Shown in pieces: positions 8,687 through 16,828 of a DNA stretch of 64,000 nt. The notes beneath the pieces were generated by a model. The model was not told the origin of the DNA. It saw only the letters and a list, made by a program, of their open reading frames with translations, and searched no databases. The stretch comes from Mycolicibacterium sp. S2-37 (lineage in GTDB: Bacteria > Actinomycetota > Actinomycetes > Mycobacteriales > Mycobacteriaceae): positions 186,001 to 250,000 of the forward strand of contig NZ_JAFEVR010000010.1 in the NCBI RefSeq assembly GCF_017352375.1, in the 5' to 3' direction. The position numbers and the translations under genes are program-made. How positions within the stretch are numbered: the first letter of the stretch is position 1; every line of letters starts with the position of its first letter.

Positions 8687-9487
8687 TCACCCACCGCGCT
8701 CGCCCGATGGCCGGCCGGCCGCCTTGGGGTGAGCTGCAGCTATCTCCAGAAGTCGCAAGTAGCCAGGCAACTGCCACGCCGCACGGCCGACGAACAGTCC
8801 GGTGACGTGGTCGATGCCGAGCAGATCCTCGGCGTTGTCCAGGTTCACCGAGCCGCCGTAGAGCAATCCCCGCGTCCTGCCGCCGTACTCACGTCCGAGA
8901 TCGGCGAACGGCTCCCGCAGTTCCTCGACGGTGGCGGGGCGACCCCTCTCGCCGATCGCCCAGATGGGCTCATAGGCGATGAGGACGCTTCGCAACTGCT
9001 CTGTCGTGAGACCGTCGAGCGCGCCGGCCGCCTGCTCCAGGATGAACGACGAGGATCCACCGGCATCCTTGACCTCGGCGCTCTCGCCGATGCACAGCAG
9101 TGGGACGAGCCCGTGTGCCAGGACAGCGGCCACTTTGAGCCGGGTCGTCGCCACGGTCTCGCCGAAGTGCTCGCGACGCTCGGAATGGCCGATCTCGACG
9201 AGCTGGGCGCCGGCGTCCTTCACCTGGAGGACGGACACCTCACCGGTCCAGGGCCCCTCGTCCTCCCAGTGCGCGTTCTGCGCCCCGAGCAGCACCGGCG
9301 AATCGGCTCCCAATTCGTCGCGGGTCGCGGCAAGCGCGGTGAAGGAGGGGATGACAAAGGGCTGGACCCCCGACAGCCCGATCCGATCGACGTAGTCGCG
9401 CAGCCCGCGGACGTACAGACGGGCCTCTGTGAGGCCTTTGTGCATCTTCCAGCTGGTGCCGACCCACAACGGTCGCGCACGGACCAC
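8687..9487 (-). CDS. lerI: TPI-like tetrulose-phosphate isomerase (EryH/LerI type)
   Basis: The 266-residue protein is a triosephosphate-isomerase-fold enzyme. It shows the lysine in GTSWKMHKG, the catalytic histidine in EIGHSERRE and glutamate in AYEPIWAIG, plus the C-terminal YGGSV phosphate loop. Its place 6 bases behind an RpiB-like isomerase and a DhaKL-type kinase indicates a tetrulose-phosphate enzyme rather than the glycolytic one. Known counterparts are EryH (TpiA2) of the Brucella erythritol pathway and LerI, the L-erythrulose-1-phosphate isomerase of M. smegmatis. Start codon is GTG. The exact substrate is inferred from context. Confidence 0.75.
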   Translation of the reverse strand: MVRARPLWVGTSWKMHKGLTEARLYVRGLRDYVDRIGLSGVQPFVIPSFTALAATRDELGADSPVLLGAQNAHWEDEGPWTGEVSVLQVKDAGAQLVEIGHSERREHFGETVATTRLKVAAVLAHGLVPLLCIGESAEVKDAGGSSSFILEQAAGALDGLTTEQLRSVLIAYEPIWAIGERGRPATVEELREPFADLGREYGGRTRGLLYGGSVNLDNAEDLLGIDHVTGLFVGRAAWQLPGYLRLLEIAAAHPKAAGRPSGERGG

Positions 9488-9493
9488 GCCGGA

Positions 9494-9952
9494 TCAGTCG
9501 CTCTCGTAGGTGATGATGTCGTCGACCTTGGCCGCTGAGGATGATTGCGGGTCGAACTGCACCCCGAGCCATTCCTTGACCAGTACCCGTGCCAATTCCA
9601 ACCCGACGACTCGCTCGCCCATGCACAACACCTGGGCGTTGTTCGACAGCACGGAGCGCTGGACGGAGTAGGAGTCGTGGGCGGTGACGGCGCGGATCCC
9701 CTTCACCTTGTTCGCGGCGATGGCGACGCCCAGCCCGGTGCCGCAGACCAGCAGCGCTCGGTCGGCCTCGCCTCTGGCGATCTTCTCGGCGGCCGCGATG
9801 GCGACGTTCGGGTAGGACGTGTTGTCCTCAGGATCTTGGACACCGACATCCGCGACGACCTCCACCCGCTCGTCGGACTCGAGGTCCTTGCGCAGAGCCT
9901 CCTTGTAATTGAATCCGGCGTTGTCGCCGCCGACCACGATTCGTAGTGTCAT
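9494..9952 (-). CDS. derI: RpiB/LacAB family D-erythrulose-4-phosphate isomerase
   Basis: The 152-residue protein has the RpiB fold markers: GGDNAGFNYKE at the N-terminus (the usual H is replaced by N), the cysteine-bearing LVCGTGLGVAIAANK and the SYSVQRSVLSNNAQVLCMG segment. RpiB relatives EryI and DerI interconvert D-erythrulose-4-phosphate and D-erythrose-4-phosphate. The start at 9952 is chosen for its GGAGG-containing ribosome site; an ATG at 9985 overlapping the kinase stop by 4 bases is the alternative. It sits between the kinase and the TPI-like isomerase in one operon. Confidence 0.75.
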   Translation of the reverse strand: MTLRIVVGGDNAGFNYKEALRKDLESDERVEVVADVGVQDPEDNTSYPNVAIAAAEKIARGEADRALLVCGTGLGVAIAANKVKGIRAVTAHDSYSVQRSVLSNNAQVLCMGERVVGLELARVLVKEWLGVQFDPQSSSAAKVDDIITYESD

Positions 9953-9981
9953 GCTTTCTCGCTCCTCCGTAGGGGTCTCGG

Positions 9982-11697
9982 TCATCGGGTCAAATGTTCG
10001 CCGAGGGCGTCCATCAGTAGTGCGAACGACAGCGCGCCGGGGTCCGGCGTGCCGACGCTCTTCTCGCCGAGTACCCGCGCGCGGCCCAACCGTGCCGCGA
10101 TGTCGGCCGTCTTGTCGGCCGCCTCGCGGGCCACGCGGGCTGCGGTGGTGATCGCGGGCCCGGCCTCCGCGTCGAAGGCCTCCGCCAATGCGTCACGGAA
10201 CGGCGCGGCGGCGTCGACCATCGTCTTGTCGCCTGGTTTCGCGCCACCGAGACGGATGACGGCGTCGATCCCCGCGGTGACCGCGTCGACGACGTTCTGG
10301 TCGCCGGCGCCCTCGGTGTCGGAGAAGACGCCGCCCGCGCCGGTCAGCGCCGCACCCCACAGGGCTCCTGAGGTGCCCCCGGCCGAGTCGGCCCACGCCT
10401 GGCCGGCCAACAGGAGCGTGGTCCGAGCGCCCGCACCCTGATCCGCTGCGGCACGGGCGGCCCGGGCCGCGCCGCGGGATCCGAACGCCATGCCCTGGCC
10501 GTGATCGCCGTCGCCGGCGACCGCGTCGAGACGGCCGAGCTCGGTCTCGTTCTCCGCACACACGTCTCGGAACGTCTCCAGCACTGCGACGACGTTCTGC
10601 GCGCAGGCTCGCGAATCCTCGCTCGAGGGTGGGATTTCCGCCTCTGCCGCGTCCCAGACGCTGTTTCGCACAGCGCGGTCGTCGTCCGGCATCGCCCCGC
10701 GGCGATATGCGGGCGTCTCCACCGGCGCCAGCCAGAGCCTCTCCAATTCGTCGTCGAGGAACACGAGGGTCAGCGACAGGCCTGCCATGTCGAGGCTGGT
10801 GACGTACTCGCCCACCTCGGGGCGCACGGCGGTGAGCCGCTTCTCCTCCAGGCGTTCGGCGATGCGCGCGTAGACGACGAAGAGCTCTTCGTACTTCACC
10901 CTGCCGAGCCCATTGAGGATCACGGCCACCCGGCCGTGGTACCCGTTCTCGCCCCGGGGGGGCTCCTCGGCCATGAGTTGATCGAACAGCAGGTCGGCGA
11001 CTTCGGCGGCGCTGCCGATGCGGTCGTCCCGCACCCCGGGTTCGCCGTGAATGCCGAGTCCGACCCCCATCCGGCCCTTCTCGACGTGGAACAGCGGCTC
11101 GTCGGCCCCGGGCAAGGTGCAGCCGTCGAACGCCAAGCCGAACGAACGGGTGGCGTCATTGGCCTTCCAGGCAAGACGCTCGGCCTCATCGAGGTCGGCG
11201 CCGGCCTCGATGGCCGCGCCCGTGATCTTGAACACCGGCAGATCGCCCGCGACACCGCGACGGTCGCGATGATTGTCCGGACCGTTGGAGGCGATGTCGT
11301 CGCTGACGGTGACGACGCGCACGTCGATCCCTTCGTGGCGCAGCTTCTCTGCGGCCAGACCGAAGTGCAGGACATCTCCCGCGTAGTTGCCGAATCCCAG
11401 GATGACGCCTCCGCCGTTCTCGGCGTTGCGCGTCACGGAGTACACCTCCGACGCGGATGGTGAGGAGAAGACGTTGCCGCAGGGTGCACCGTGACCCATC
11501 CCTGGCCCGACCCACCCGGCGAAGGCCGGATAGTGCCCGGACCCCCCGCCGATCACCAGCGCGGGCTGGCCCTGTGGAGTCTGCGTCGATCGCGCAACAC
11601 CACCCGGAACCCGGGTGAGCAGGTCGGGGTGAGATGCGACGAGGCCGCGAACCGCCTCGTCGGCGAAGTCGTCCGGGGAGTTGAGGAGGTACGTCAC
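9982..11697 (-). CDS. Dihydroxyacetone/erythrulose kinase, DhaK-DhaL fusion
   Basis: The 571-residue, GTG-started protein joins a DhaK domain to a DhaL domain. The DhaK domain has GGGSGHYPAF, GFGNYAGDVLHF and the HGEPG segment with the histidine that binds the ketose covalently. The DhaL domain has LDAVAGDGDHGQGM, with Asp residues for Mg-ATP, and SAGGTSGALWG. ATP-dependent Dak kinases phosphorylate dihydroxyacetone or D-/L-erythrulose. Given the downstream tetrulose-phosphate isomerases, erythrulose is the likely substrate (DerK/LerK-like). An operator-like motif lies just upstream. Confidence 0.8.
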   Translation of the reverse strand: MTYLLNSPDDFADEAVRGLVASHPDLLTRVPGGVARSTQTPQGQPALVIGGGSGHYPAFAGWVGPGMGHGAPCGNVFSSPSASEVYSVTRNAENGGGVILGFGNYAGDVLHFGLAAEKLRHEGIDVRVVTVSDDIASNGPDNHRDRRGVAGDLPVFKITGAAIEAGADLDEAERLAWKANDATRSFGLAFDGCTLPGADEPLFHVEKGRMGVGLGIHGEPGVRDDRIGSAAEVADLLFDQLMAEEPPRGENGYHGRVAVILNGLGRVKYEELFVVYARIAERLEEKRLTAVRPEVGEYVTSLDMAGLSLTLVFLDDELERLWLAPVETPAYRRGAMPDDDRAVRNSVWDAAEAEIPPSSEDSRACAQNVVAVLETFRDVCAENETELGRLDAVAGDGDHGQGMAFGSRGAARAARAAADQGAGARTTLLLAGQAWADSAGGTSGALWGAALTGAGGVFSDTEGAGDQNVVDAVTAGIDAVIRLGGAKPGDKTMVDAAAPFRDALAEAFDAEAGPAITTAARVAREAADKTADIAARLGRARVLGEKSVGTPDPGALSFALLMDALGEHLTR

Positions 11698-11763
11698 TGT
11701 TCCGTCCTTCGGGGAGGCGCCGGCCAGCCCGCGGGAGCCGGCCCCGCGAACCGGTTTAACAAA

Positions 11764-11777
11764 TCGTATAGGATCAC
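11764..11777. promoter_or_regulatory. Operator-like site before the kinase operon
   Basis: In the 85-base gap between the GntR gene and the kinase, the minus strand reads GATCCTATACGAT. It shares the core ATCCTATAnGA with the palindromic site before the divergent TIM-barrel gene, which suggests the same GntR protein binds both. Confidence 0.4.
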
Positions 11778-11782
11778 CGACC

Positions 11783-12496
11783 TCAGTCGCGAGGCTTTGA
11801 CCCGCCCCCCATGCATTCGGCTCGTGCGCGTTCGGCCAGTGCCCTCTCTTTCACGCCCGTGATGTGCGCGTGCATGATGCGGTAGACCTCCGGGCCATAA
11901 CCGCGCCGCAGTGCGGCCAGGAGCTCGCGGTGCTCGGCAATCGCATGGTCGGAATCCTGCACCCCGACCCCGACGAAGAGCCGGAAGCGTTGCCCATGGC
12001 CGCCCAGTGCGTCGTAGGCCCGCAGCAACGCGCCGTTGTCGGCATGCTCGGCGATCAGCCGGTGAAACCGCTCGTCGGGGCGGTGGTACTTCCTGATCGC
12101 CGCCGCATCGGAGCTGTGTGGCGCCCGCTCCTGCTCCTCGATCGCGTCCTCCAGGGCCTTCAGCACCTCGGCATCGATCCGCGCGCATGCCAGTTCGGCC
12201 AGCCTGGGCTCGATGAGCAGACGAGCGTCCATGATGTCCGCCATCTCCTTGGCGTCCGGCATCTCCGGCACGCGGTAACCGCGCATGGCCACGCGAATGA
12301 CGTTGCCGGTGGACTCCAGACGCGCCAACGCCTCGCGGACCGGCGTGGGTGACACGCCCAGATGACGCGCCGTCCCGTCGATGCTGATCGGATCCCCGGA
12401 GCGCAGCGTGCCGTCGAGAAGAAGTTCCATCAGGCGCTCGTAGACCTGGTCGACGAGCGTGTTGCGCAATGGCAACGCGTCCTCGTGGGCTACCAC
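11783..12496 (-). CDS. GntR family (FCD) transcriptional regulator
   Basis: The 237-residue protein has an N-terminal winged helix (LVDQVYERLMELLLDGTLRS through LGVSPTPVREALARLESTG) and a C-terminal all-helical FCD ligand domain with the metal-binding pattern Asp/His (ARLLIEPRLAEL, PDERFHRLI, EHRELLAAL). FCD regulators usually sense sugar acids or carboxylates, which fits the GntP transporter and dehydrogenase in the divergent operon. The start is GTG. It lies between the two arms of the carbohydrate module and probably represses both. Confidence 0.85.
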   Translation of the reverse strand: MVAHEDALPLRNTLVDQVYERLMELLLDGTLRSGDPISIDGTARHLGVSPTPVREALARLESTGNVIRVAMRGYRVPEMPDAKEMADIMDARLLIEPRLAELACARIDAEVLKALEDAIEEQERAPHSSDAAAIRKYHRPDERFHRLIAEHADNGALLRAYDALGGHGQRFRLFVGVGVQDSDHAIAEHRELLAALRRGYGPEVYRIMHAHITGVKERALAERARAECMGGGSKPRD

Positions 12497-12581
12497 TTCA
12501 GGCCTTTCTGCATCCCAGCGGCGAAACCGCTGATCAGGGAGCAGAGTCTACCGAACGTTGACAGAAGGCACCTCGAAACCT

Positions 12582-12597
12582 ATATCCTATAGGAATT
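12582..12597. promoter_or_regulatory. Palindromic GntR-type operator and promoter region
   Basis: TCCTATAGGA (12585-12594) is a perfect 10-bp palindrome in an AT-rich patch 35 bases before the TIM-barrel gene and 88 bases before the divergent GntR start. It also resembles a -10 element (TATCCTAT), so bound regulator would block transcription. The related ATCCTATAnGA core occurs at 11764. Confidence 0.5.
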
Positions 12598-12628
12598 ATA
12601 GTGATGTAGACCACGACGGAGGTCCACA

Positions 12629-13549
12629 GTGCCCTCAGCTCACACTTGGCCGATCGCCGCCAACATGCTCGGCTTCGGCGATCGAGCCCCGGGCGGCGGC
12701 CACATCAAAGACGCACCGCCCGCAGTGTGGGCATCGCAGCTACGCCAAGTCCGCGAGTTGGGTTTCGAGTACATCGATCCCACCGATGCCTGGGTCCCGC
12801 TCGCTGCTCTGTCGGACGGTCGTGTCGAGGAGTTCCGCAGCGTCCTGCGCGACGAAGGGCTCGCGATCTCGTCCATCTCCATGACCCGCAACTCGGTCGT
12901 CGACGTGGCGAACGGACCGCAGAACCTCGCCGACGCTCACCGCCTCATCGACCTCGCACCGTCCTTCGGCGCCACCATCGTGAACACCGGCTTCATGCAG
13001 GCCATCACGCAAGAGCAGAGCGAGCAGATCTGGTTCTGGTTGGTGGAGGGGCACGTCGACGATCCAGCACTACGCGATCTGGCGGTCGACCGCATCCGGG
13101 AGCTCGGGGATCACGCCCGGGCGAACGGGATCGAACTGAGCCTCGAGATGTACGAGGACACCTACATCGGCACGCCAGACGAAGCAGTCGCGTTCCTTCG
13201 CGACGTCGACCATGACGCGGTGGGCCTGAACCCTGATCTGGGCAACCTGATCCGACTGCACCGGCCGATACCGCATTTCAGTGAGATGTTCGCCAAAGTG
13301 CTTCCGTACTCGAACTTCTGGCATATCAAGAACTACTCACGTGACTACGATCCGGCCACCGGCGCATACAGTTCTGCCCCGCTGCCACTGAAGTACGGAT
13401 ACATCAACTACCGCCAGATCATCCGTCTGGCAGTCGAACTCGGCTACACCGGGCCGTTCTGCTGCGAGCACTACGGCTCTGACTCCCTGGGCGTGTGCGC
13501 CGAGAACCGGGAGTACATCCAGCAGGTCCTCACGTCCGCACTCGCCTGA
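12629..13549 (+). CDS. Xylose-isomerase-like TIM barrel protein (racemase/isomerase or decarboxylase)
   Basis: The 306-residue protein belongs to the sugar phosphate isomerase/epimerase superfamily with an AP-endonuclease-2 fold. Metal-binding residues are visible in IELSLEMYED, VGLNPDLGN, FWHIKNYS and FCCEHYGSD. The start is GTG 5 bases after a GGAGGT site. In the erythritol pathway a protein of this superfamily, EryC, racemises tetrulose-4-phosphate; in D-apionate catabolism another enzyme, OiaC, decarboxylates 3-oxo-isoapionate to L-erythrulose. The dehydrogenase and GntP transporter downstream favour the sugar-acid reading. Which reaction it runs is inference. Confidence 0.75.
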   Translation: MPSAHTWPIAANMLGFGDRAPGGGHIKDAPPAVWASQLRQVRELGFEYIDPTDAWVPLAALSDGRVEEFRSVLRDEGLAISSISMTRNSVVDVANGPQNLADAHRLIDLAPSFGATIVNTGFMQAITQEQSEQIWFWLVEGHVDDPALRDLAVDRIRELGDHARANGIELSLEMYEDTYIGTPDEAVAFLRDVDHDAVGLNPDLGNLIRLHRPIPHFSEMFAKVLPYSNFWHIKNYSRDYDPATGAYSSAPLPLKYGYINYRQIIRLAVELGYTGPFCCEHYGSDSLGVCAENREYIQQVLTSALA

Positions 13550-13572
13550 CCTCCTATTCGAAGGGCATCGTC

Positions 13573-14535
13573 ATGCGCAAGATCAACACCGTCACAGTCG
13601 TCGGCGCCGGTTACATGGGTGGCGGCATCGCCCAGGTCCTCGCACTGAACGGCTTCGAGGTTCGCATCGCCGACGTCAGCGTCGAGGCCACCAACGGGGC
13701 CCTCGAGCGGTTGGAGAAGGAAGCCAGGGAGTTCGAGGAGCAGGGGCTGTTCGGCCCGGGCAGCGCCGACACCATCATGGGCAACCTCACTGCCGGCGAG
13801 AGCCTGGACTCCGCCGTCTCCGACGTCGACTTCGTGATGGAAGCCGTCTTCGAGGATCCCGATGTGAAGAAGGAGGTCCTGTCGCGGATCTGCGCGAGCG
13901 CACGCGCCGACGCGATCATCGGCACCAACACCTCCACCATTCCGGTCAAGGTGCTGGTGGACGCGGTCACCAACCCCGAGCGGTTCCTCACCGTGCACTT
14001 CTCCAACCCCGCACCGTTCATTCCCGGCGTCGAGCTGGTCGCCGGCGAGGCCACCTCGCAAGAGGTCATCGACTCGGTCAAAGACCTCCTCGTCCGCGCC
14101 GGGCGTGAGGGCGCCCAGGTCGCCGACACGCCTGGAATGGCGCTGAACCGCCTGCAGTACGCGCTGCTCAAGGAGGCGACTCTCATCGTCGAGCAGGGCG
14201 TGGCCACGGTGGAGGACGTCGACACCATCGTGCGCACCACGTTCGGCTTCCGCCTGGGGTTCTTCGGGCCGTTCGCCATCGCGGACCAGGCCGGGCTCGA
14301 CGTGTATGTCAAGGGATTCCACACCCTGGAGAACGAGTTCGGTGAGCGCATGGCAACGCCCCAGCTGCTCACGGACGCCGTCGATGCCGGCCGCCACGGC
14401 ACCAAGAACGGCAAGGGATGGACGGGCGACTTCGACGACGACACGAAAGCGAAAGTCATCGCCTACCGGAACAAGGCCTACTCCCGCATGGGTGATCTGC
14501 TGCGCGAACTCGGGCCGGCGCCGAAGGGATCCTGA
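13573..14535 (+). CDS. 3-hydroxyacyl-CoA dehydrogenase-family NAD-dependent dehydrogenase
   Basis: The 320-residue protein starts MRKINTVTVVGAGYMGGGIA, a NAD-binding Rossmann motif, and has EAVFEDPDVKKEVL, TNTSTIP, the active-site histidine region TVHFSNPAPFIPGVELV and C-terminal NGKGWTGDF. The pattern follows 3-hydroxybutyryl-CoA dehydrogenases, but also the lambda-crystallin/L-gulonate 3-dehydrogenase subgroup that oxidises C3 of sugar acids. With a GntP transporter 3 bases downstream and a TIM-barrel enzyme upstream, a sugar-acid 3-dehydrogenase is more likely than a fatty-acid enzyme. Codons start at ATG 13573; the upstream part of the frame overlaps the previous gene. Confidence 0.75.
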   Translation: MRKINTVTVVGAGYMGGGIAQVLALNGFEVRIADVSVEATNGALERLEKEAREFEEQGLFGPGSADTIMGNLTAGESLDSAVSDVDFVMEAVFEDPDVKKEVLSRICASARADAIIGTNTSTIPVKVLVDAVTNPERFLTVHFSNPAPFIPGVELVAGEATSQEVIDSVKDLLVRAGREGAQVADTPGMALNRLQYALLKEATLIVEQGVATVEDVDTIVRTTFGFRLGFFGPFAIADQAGLDVYVKGFHTLENEFGERMATPQLLTDAVDAGRHGTKNGKGWTGDFDDDTKAKVIAYRNKAYSRMGDLLRELGPAPKGS

Positions 14536-14538
14536 CCC

Positions 14539-15939
14539 ATGGACGAAGTAGTTCTCGCCGAGCGGCCTGCCGCCCTGCTCATCATCATCGCCGTCGTCGC
14601 GATCGCGGTGCTGCTGTTCCTCATCATCAAGGTCAGGCTGCACGCCTTCTTCTCTCTGATCGTGGTCAGCGTGCTGACCGGCCTCGCTGCCGGCATCAGC
14701 ATGGGCGACGTCGTCAGCGTGGTGATCGCCGGTTTCAGCAACACCGTCGGCACGGTGGCGCTACTCGTCGGCTTCGGCGCCGTACTCGGACGGCTCGTCG
14801 AGATGACCGGCGGCGCACAGACATTGGCCGACAGGATGCTGGACAGGTTCGGGGAGAAGAGGGCGCCGCTGGCTCTCGCCGTGGCCTCGCTGTTCTACGC
14901 CTTCCCGATCTTCCTGGACGCCGGTTTCATCGTCATGCTGCCCATCATCTACACCGTGGCCCGGCGCCTTGGCGGGTCGTTCATGCTCTACGTGCTGCCG
15001 TCCATCGGCGCGTTCCTGATGATGCATGCGCTGACTCCGCCCCACCCCGGACCCACGGCGGCAGCGACGGTGATGGGCGCAGATGTCGGCATGGTGGTCA
15101 TCGTCGCCCTGCTCGTCGGCCTGCCGACCTGGTACCTCGCCGGCTACCGGCTCAGCCTGATCATCGCCAAGCGTTACCCGAACATGCCGGTGCCGACCTT
15201 GCTCGGCGAACCGAAGGACTACCCCGAGGATGAGCGCCCGGGCTTCTGGACCGTCATCCTCGTCCTGCTGCTGCCGTTGCTGTTGATCTTCTTCAACACC
15301 GTGTTCTCGACTCTCGAGGCGGACGGCGCCGTGACCGAAGACAACCTGGGATACCAGCTTTCGCGTCTGATCGGAACGACCTCGATGGCGCTTCTGATCA
15401 GCGTCCTGTTGGCCATGGTGTTGCTGTACCTCCGGCCACGACGACGGCGCGGCGAGTCGGTCGGTGGGCTGCTGGAGAACCTCGTCGACGATGCGCTGGC
15501 GCCGGTCTGCTCGATCATTCTCATCACCGGGGCAGGTGGCGCATTCGGCAGAGTTCTCACCGAGACGGGCATCGGCCAGACTCTGGCCGACGGCTTGGAC
15601 GCCTTGGGACTGCCGGTCATGCTCTCCGGCTTCCTGATCGCCATTGCATTCCGGGTCGCGCAGGGCTCTGCCACGGTTGCCGCGACCACCGCGGGCGCGA
15701 TCATGGCTCCCGCAGTGGAGTCGATGAACCTCGGCGCGATCGCCCTGGCTGCGGTCGTCATCGGCATATGCGCCGGCTCCATCACGTTCTCGCACGTGAA
15801 CGACTCAGGATTCTGGCTGATCGGGCGCTTCTGCGGTTTCGATACGGTGACCACGCTCAAGACCTGGACGGTCATCGCCACCGCCATCGGATTCATGTCT
15901 TTCGCGCTTGCTGCGGTGGTCTACGCGGTCGCCAGCTGA
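14539..15939 (+). CDS. GntP family gluconate/sugar acid:H+ symporter
   Basis: The 466-residue protein is a membrane transporter with about 12-13 segments. Family markers are GFGAVLGRLVEMTGGAQTLA, FLDAGFIVMLPI, the HALTPPHPGPTAAA loop and GSITFSHVNDSGFWL near the C-terminus, all typical of GntP/GntT/DsdX permeases. It probably imports the sugar acid degraded by this cluster. It starts 3 bases after the dehydrogenase stop, so the three genes from 12629 form one operon. It converges on the GntR gene at 15989. Confidence 0.9.
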   Translation: MDEVVLAERPAALLIIIAVVAIAVLLFLIIKVRLHAFFSLIVVSVLTGLAAGISMGDVVSVVIAGFSNTVGTVALLVGFGAVLGRLVEMTGGAQTLADRMLDRFGEKRAPLALAVASLFYAFPIFLDAGFIVMLPIIYTVARRLGGSFMLYVLPSIGAFLMMHALTPPHPGPTAAATVMGADVGMVVIVALLVGLPTWYLAGYRLSLIIAKRYPNMPVPTLLGEPKDYPEDERPGFWTVILVLLLPLLLIFFNTVFSTLEADGAVTEDNLGYQLSRLIGTTSMALLISVLLAMVLLYLRPRRRRGESVGGLLENLVDDALAPVCSIILITGAGGAFGRVLTETGIGQTLADGLDALGLPVMLSGFLIAIAFRVAQGSATVAATTAGAIMAPAVESMNLGAIALAAVVIGICAGSITFSHVNDSGFWLIGRFCGFDTVTTLKTWTVIATAIGFMSFALAAVVYAVAS

Positions 15940-15988
15940 TGCCGGTTGATCCCGCTGCACGTGATCGAACGTCGACAGGGCTGCGCCG

Positions 15989-16756
15989 CTAGTCCGCAGC
16001 GCGGCGCGAGGCGGCGACGATCACCTCGAAATCGATGGCGACGTGGGCGCGGGCAATGGACTCCGCCTCGTCGGCACGGCCCGCCACGATCGCCTCGACG
16101 AGGTGCTCGTGGTCGTGCAGCGCCCGCTTCTCCATCGCCGCCATGGTGTCGGGTTCACCCCAGGGATGCACCGGGGCGCCGATGTTCACCGATGCTTCGA
16201 GATCGATCAGCACCTTCTTGAGCACGGGATTGTGCGCGGCATCCATGATCGCCAGGTGCAGGCGGCTGTCGGCGAGCTGGGCGTCGACACCGCTGGGGGC
16301 GGAGCGGAAATCCTCGAGCGCACCGAGCAGGGCGGTCACGTCGGCATCGGTGCGCGACTCGGCGGCGGCACGGCAGACCGCACCGTGGATGCGGCACACC
16401 GCATCGCACCGGTCCTGCAGCTCGCCGAGCCGCCTGACCAGTGTCCGGTTGACCGCGTCAGTGGACGATTCGCGCCACTGCTGCAGGACGTAGGAGCCGC
16501 CGCCACGTCCGCGCCGCGTCTCCAGCAGCCCACCGTCCACGAGCCGGGCCAGCGCGGCCCGCACCGTCATCCGGCCCACACCCAGCGAGGCGGCCAGGTC
16601 ACGTTCCACGGGCAGCCGCGCGCCGGGCAGATACTCCCCGATCGCGATCGCGGTGACCAGGCGGTCGGTGATCTCGTCGACGCGCGACGGCATGTCGAGT
16701 TGCTGCTGCAGCAGCCCGCTCGCCGGCCCAGTCGCCGCTGTGGCGCCGTCGGTCAT
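15989..16756 (-). CDS. GntR/FadR family transcriptional regulator (FCD)
   Basis: The 255-residue protein has a GntR winged helix at residues 24-90 (ITDRLVTAIAIGEYLPGARL, then VGRMTVRAALARLVDGGLLETRRGRGGG) and an FCD domain (DSRLHLAIMDAAHNPVL, HDHEHLVEAI) with the usual metal-binding histidines. It is divergent from an S33 peptidase/APC permease pair, with a clear palindrome in the 72-base gap, and is the likely repressor of that operon. It is distinct in sequence from the GntR at 11783. Confidence 0.85.
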   Translation of the reverse strand: MTDGATAATGPASGLLQQQLDMPSRVDEITDRLVTAIAIGEYLPGARLPVERDLAASLGVGRMTVRAALARLVDGGLLETRRGRGGGSYVLQQWRESSTDAVNRTLVRRLGELQDRCDAVCRIHGAVCRAAAESRTDADVTALLGALEDFRSAPSGVDAQLADSRLHLAIMDAAHNPVLKKVLIDLEASVNIGAPVHPWGEPDTMAAMEKRALHDHEHLVEAIVAGRADEAESIARAHVAIDFEVIVAASRRAAD

Positions 16757-16800
16757 CCGATCCGCCCTCCTTGGATACGGGCATGTTAATTCGAATCAAT

Positions 16801-16817
16801 GGTCTTGCCATGAGACC
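16801..16817. promoter_or_regulatory. Inverted repeat, probable GntR operator
   Basis: GGTCT and AGACC flank seven bases in the divergent gap between the GntR gene and the peptidase operon. A second small palindrome, ATTCGAAT, lies at 16789-16796. The GGTCT-N7-AGACC layout is compatible with FadR-type sites. Confidence 0.45.
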
Positions 16818-16828
16818 TTAACCGGTTC

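Noticed and set aside
8687..9487. Glycolytic triosephosphate isomerase
   Set aside because: Glycolytic tpi in mycobacteria lies with gap-pgk. This gene is in an operon with RpiB-like and DhaKL-like genes, which points to tetrulose phosphates.
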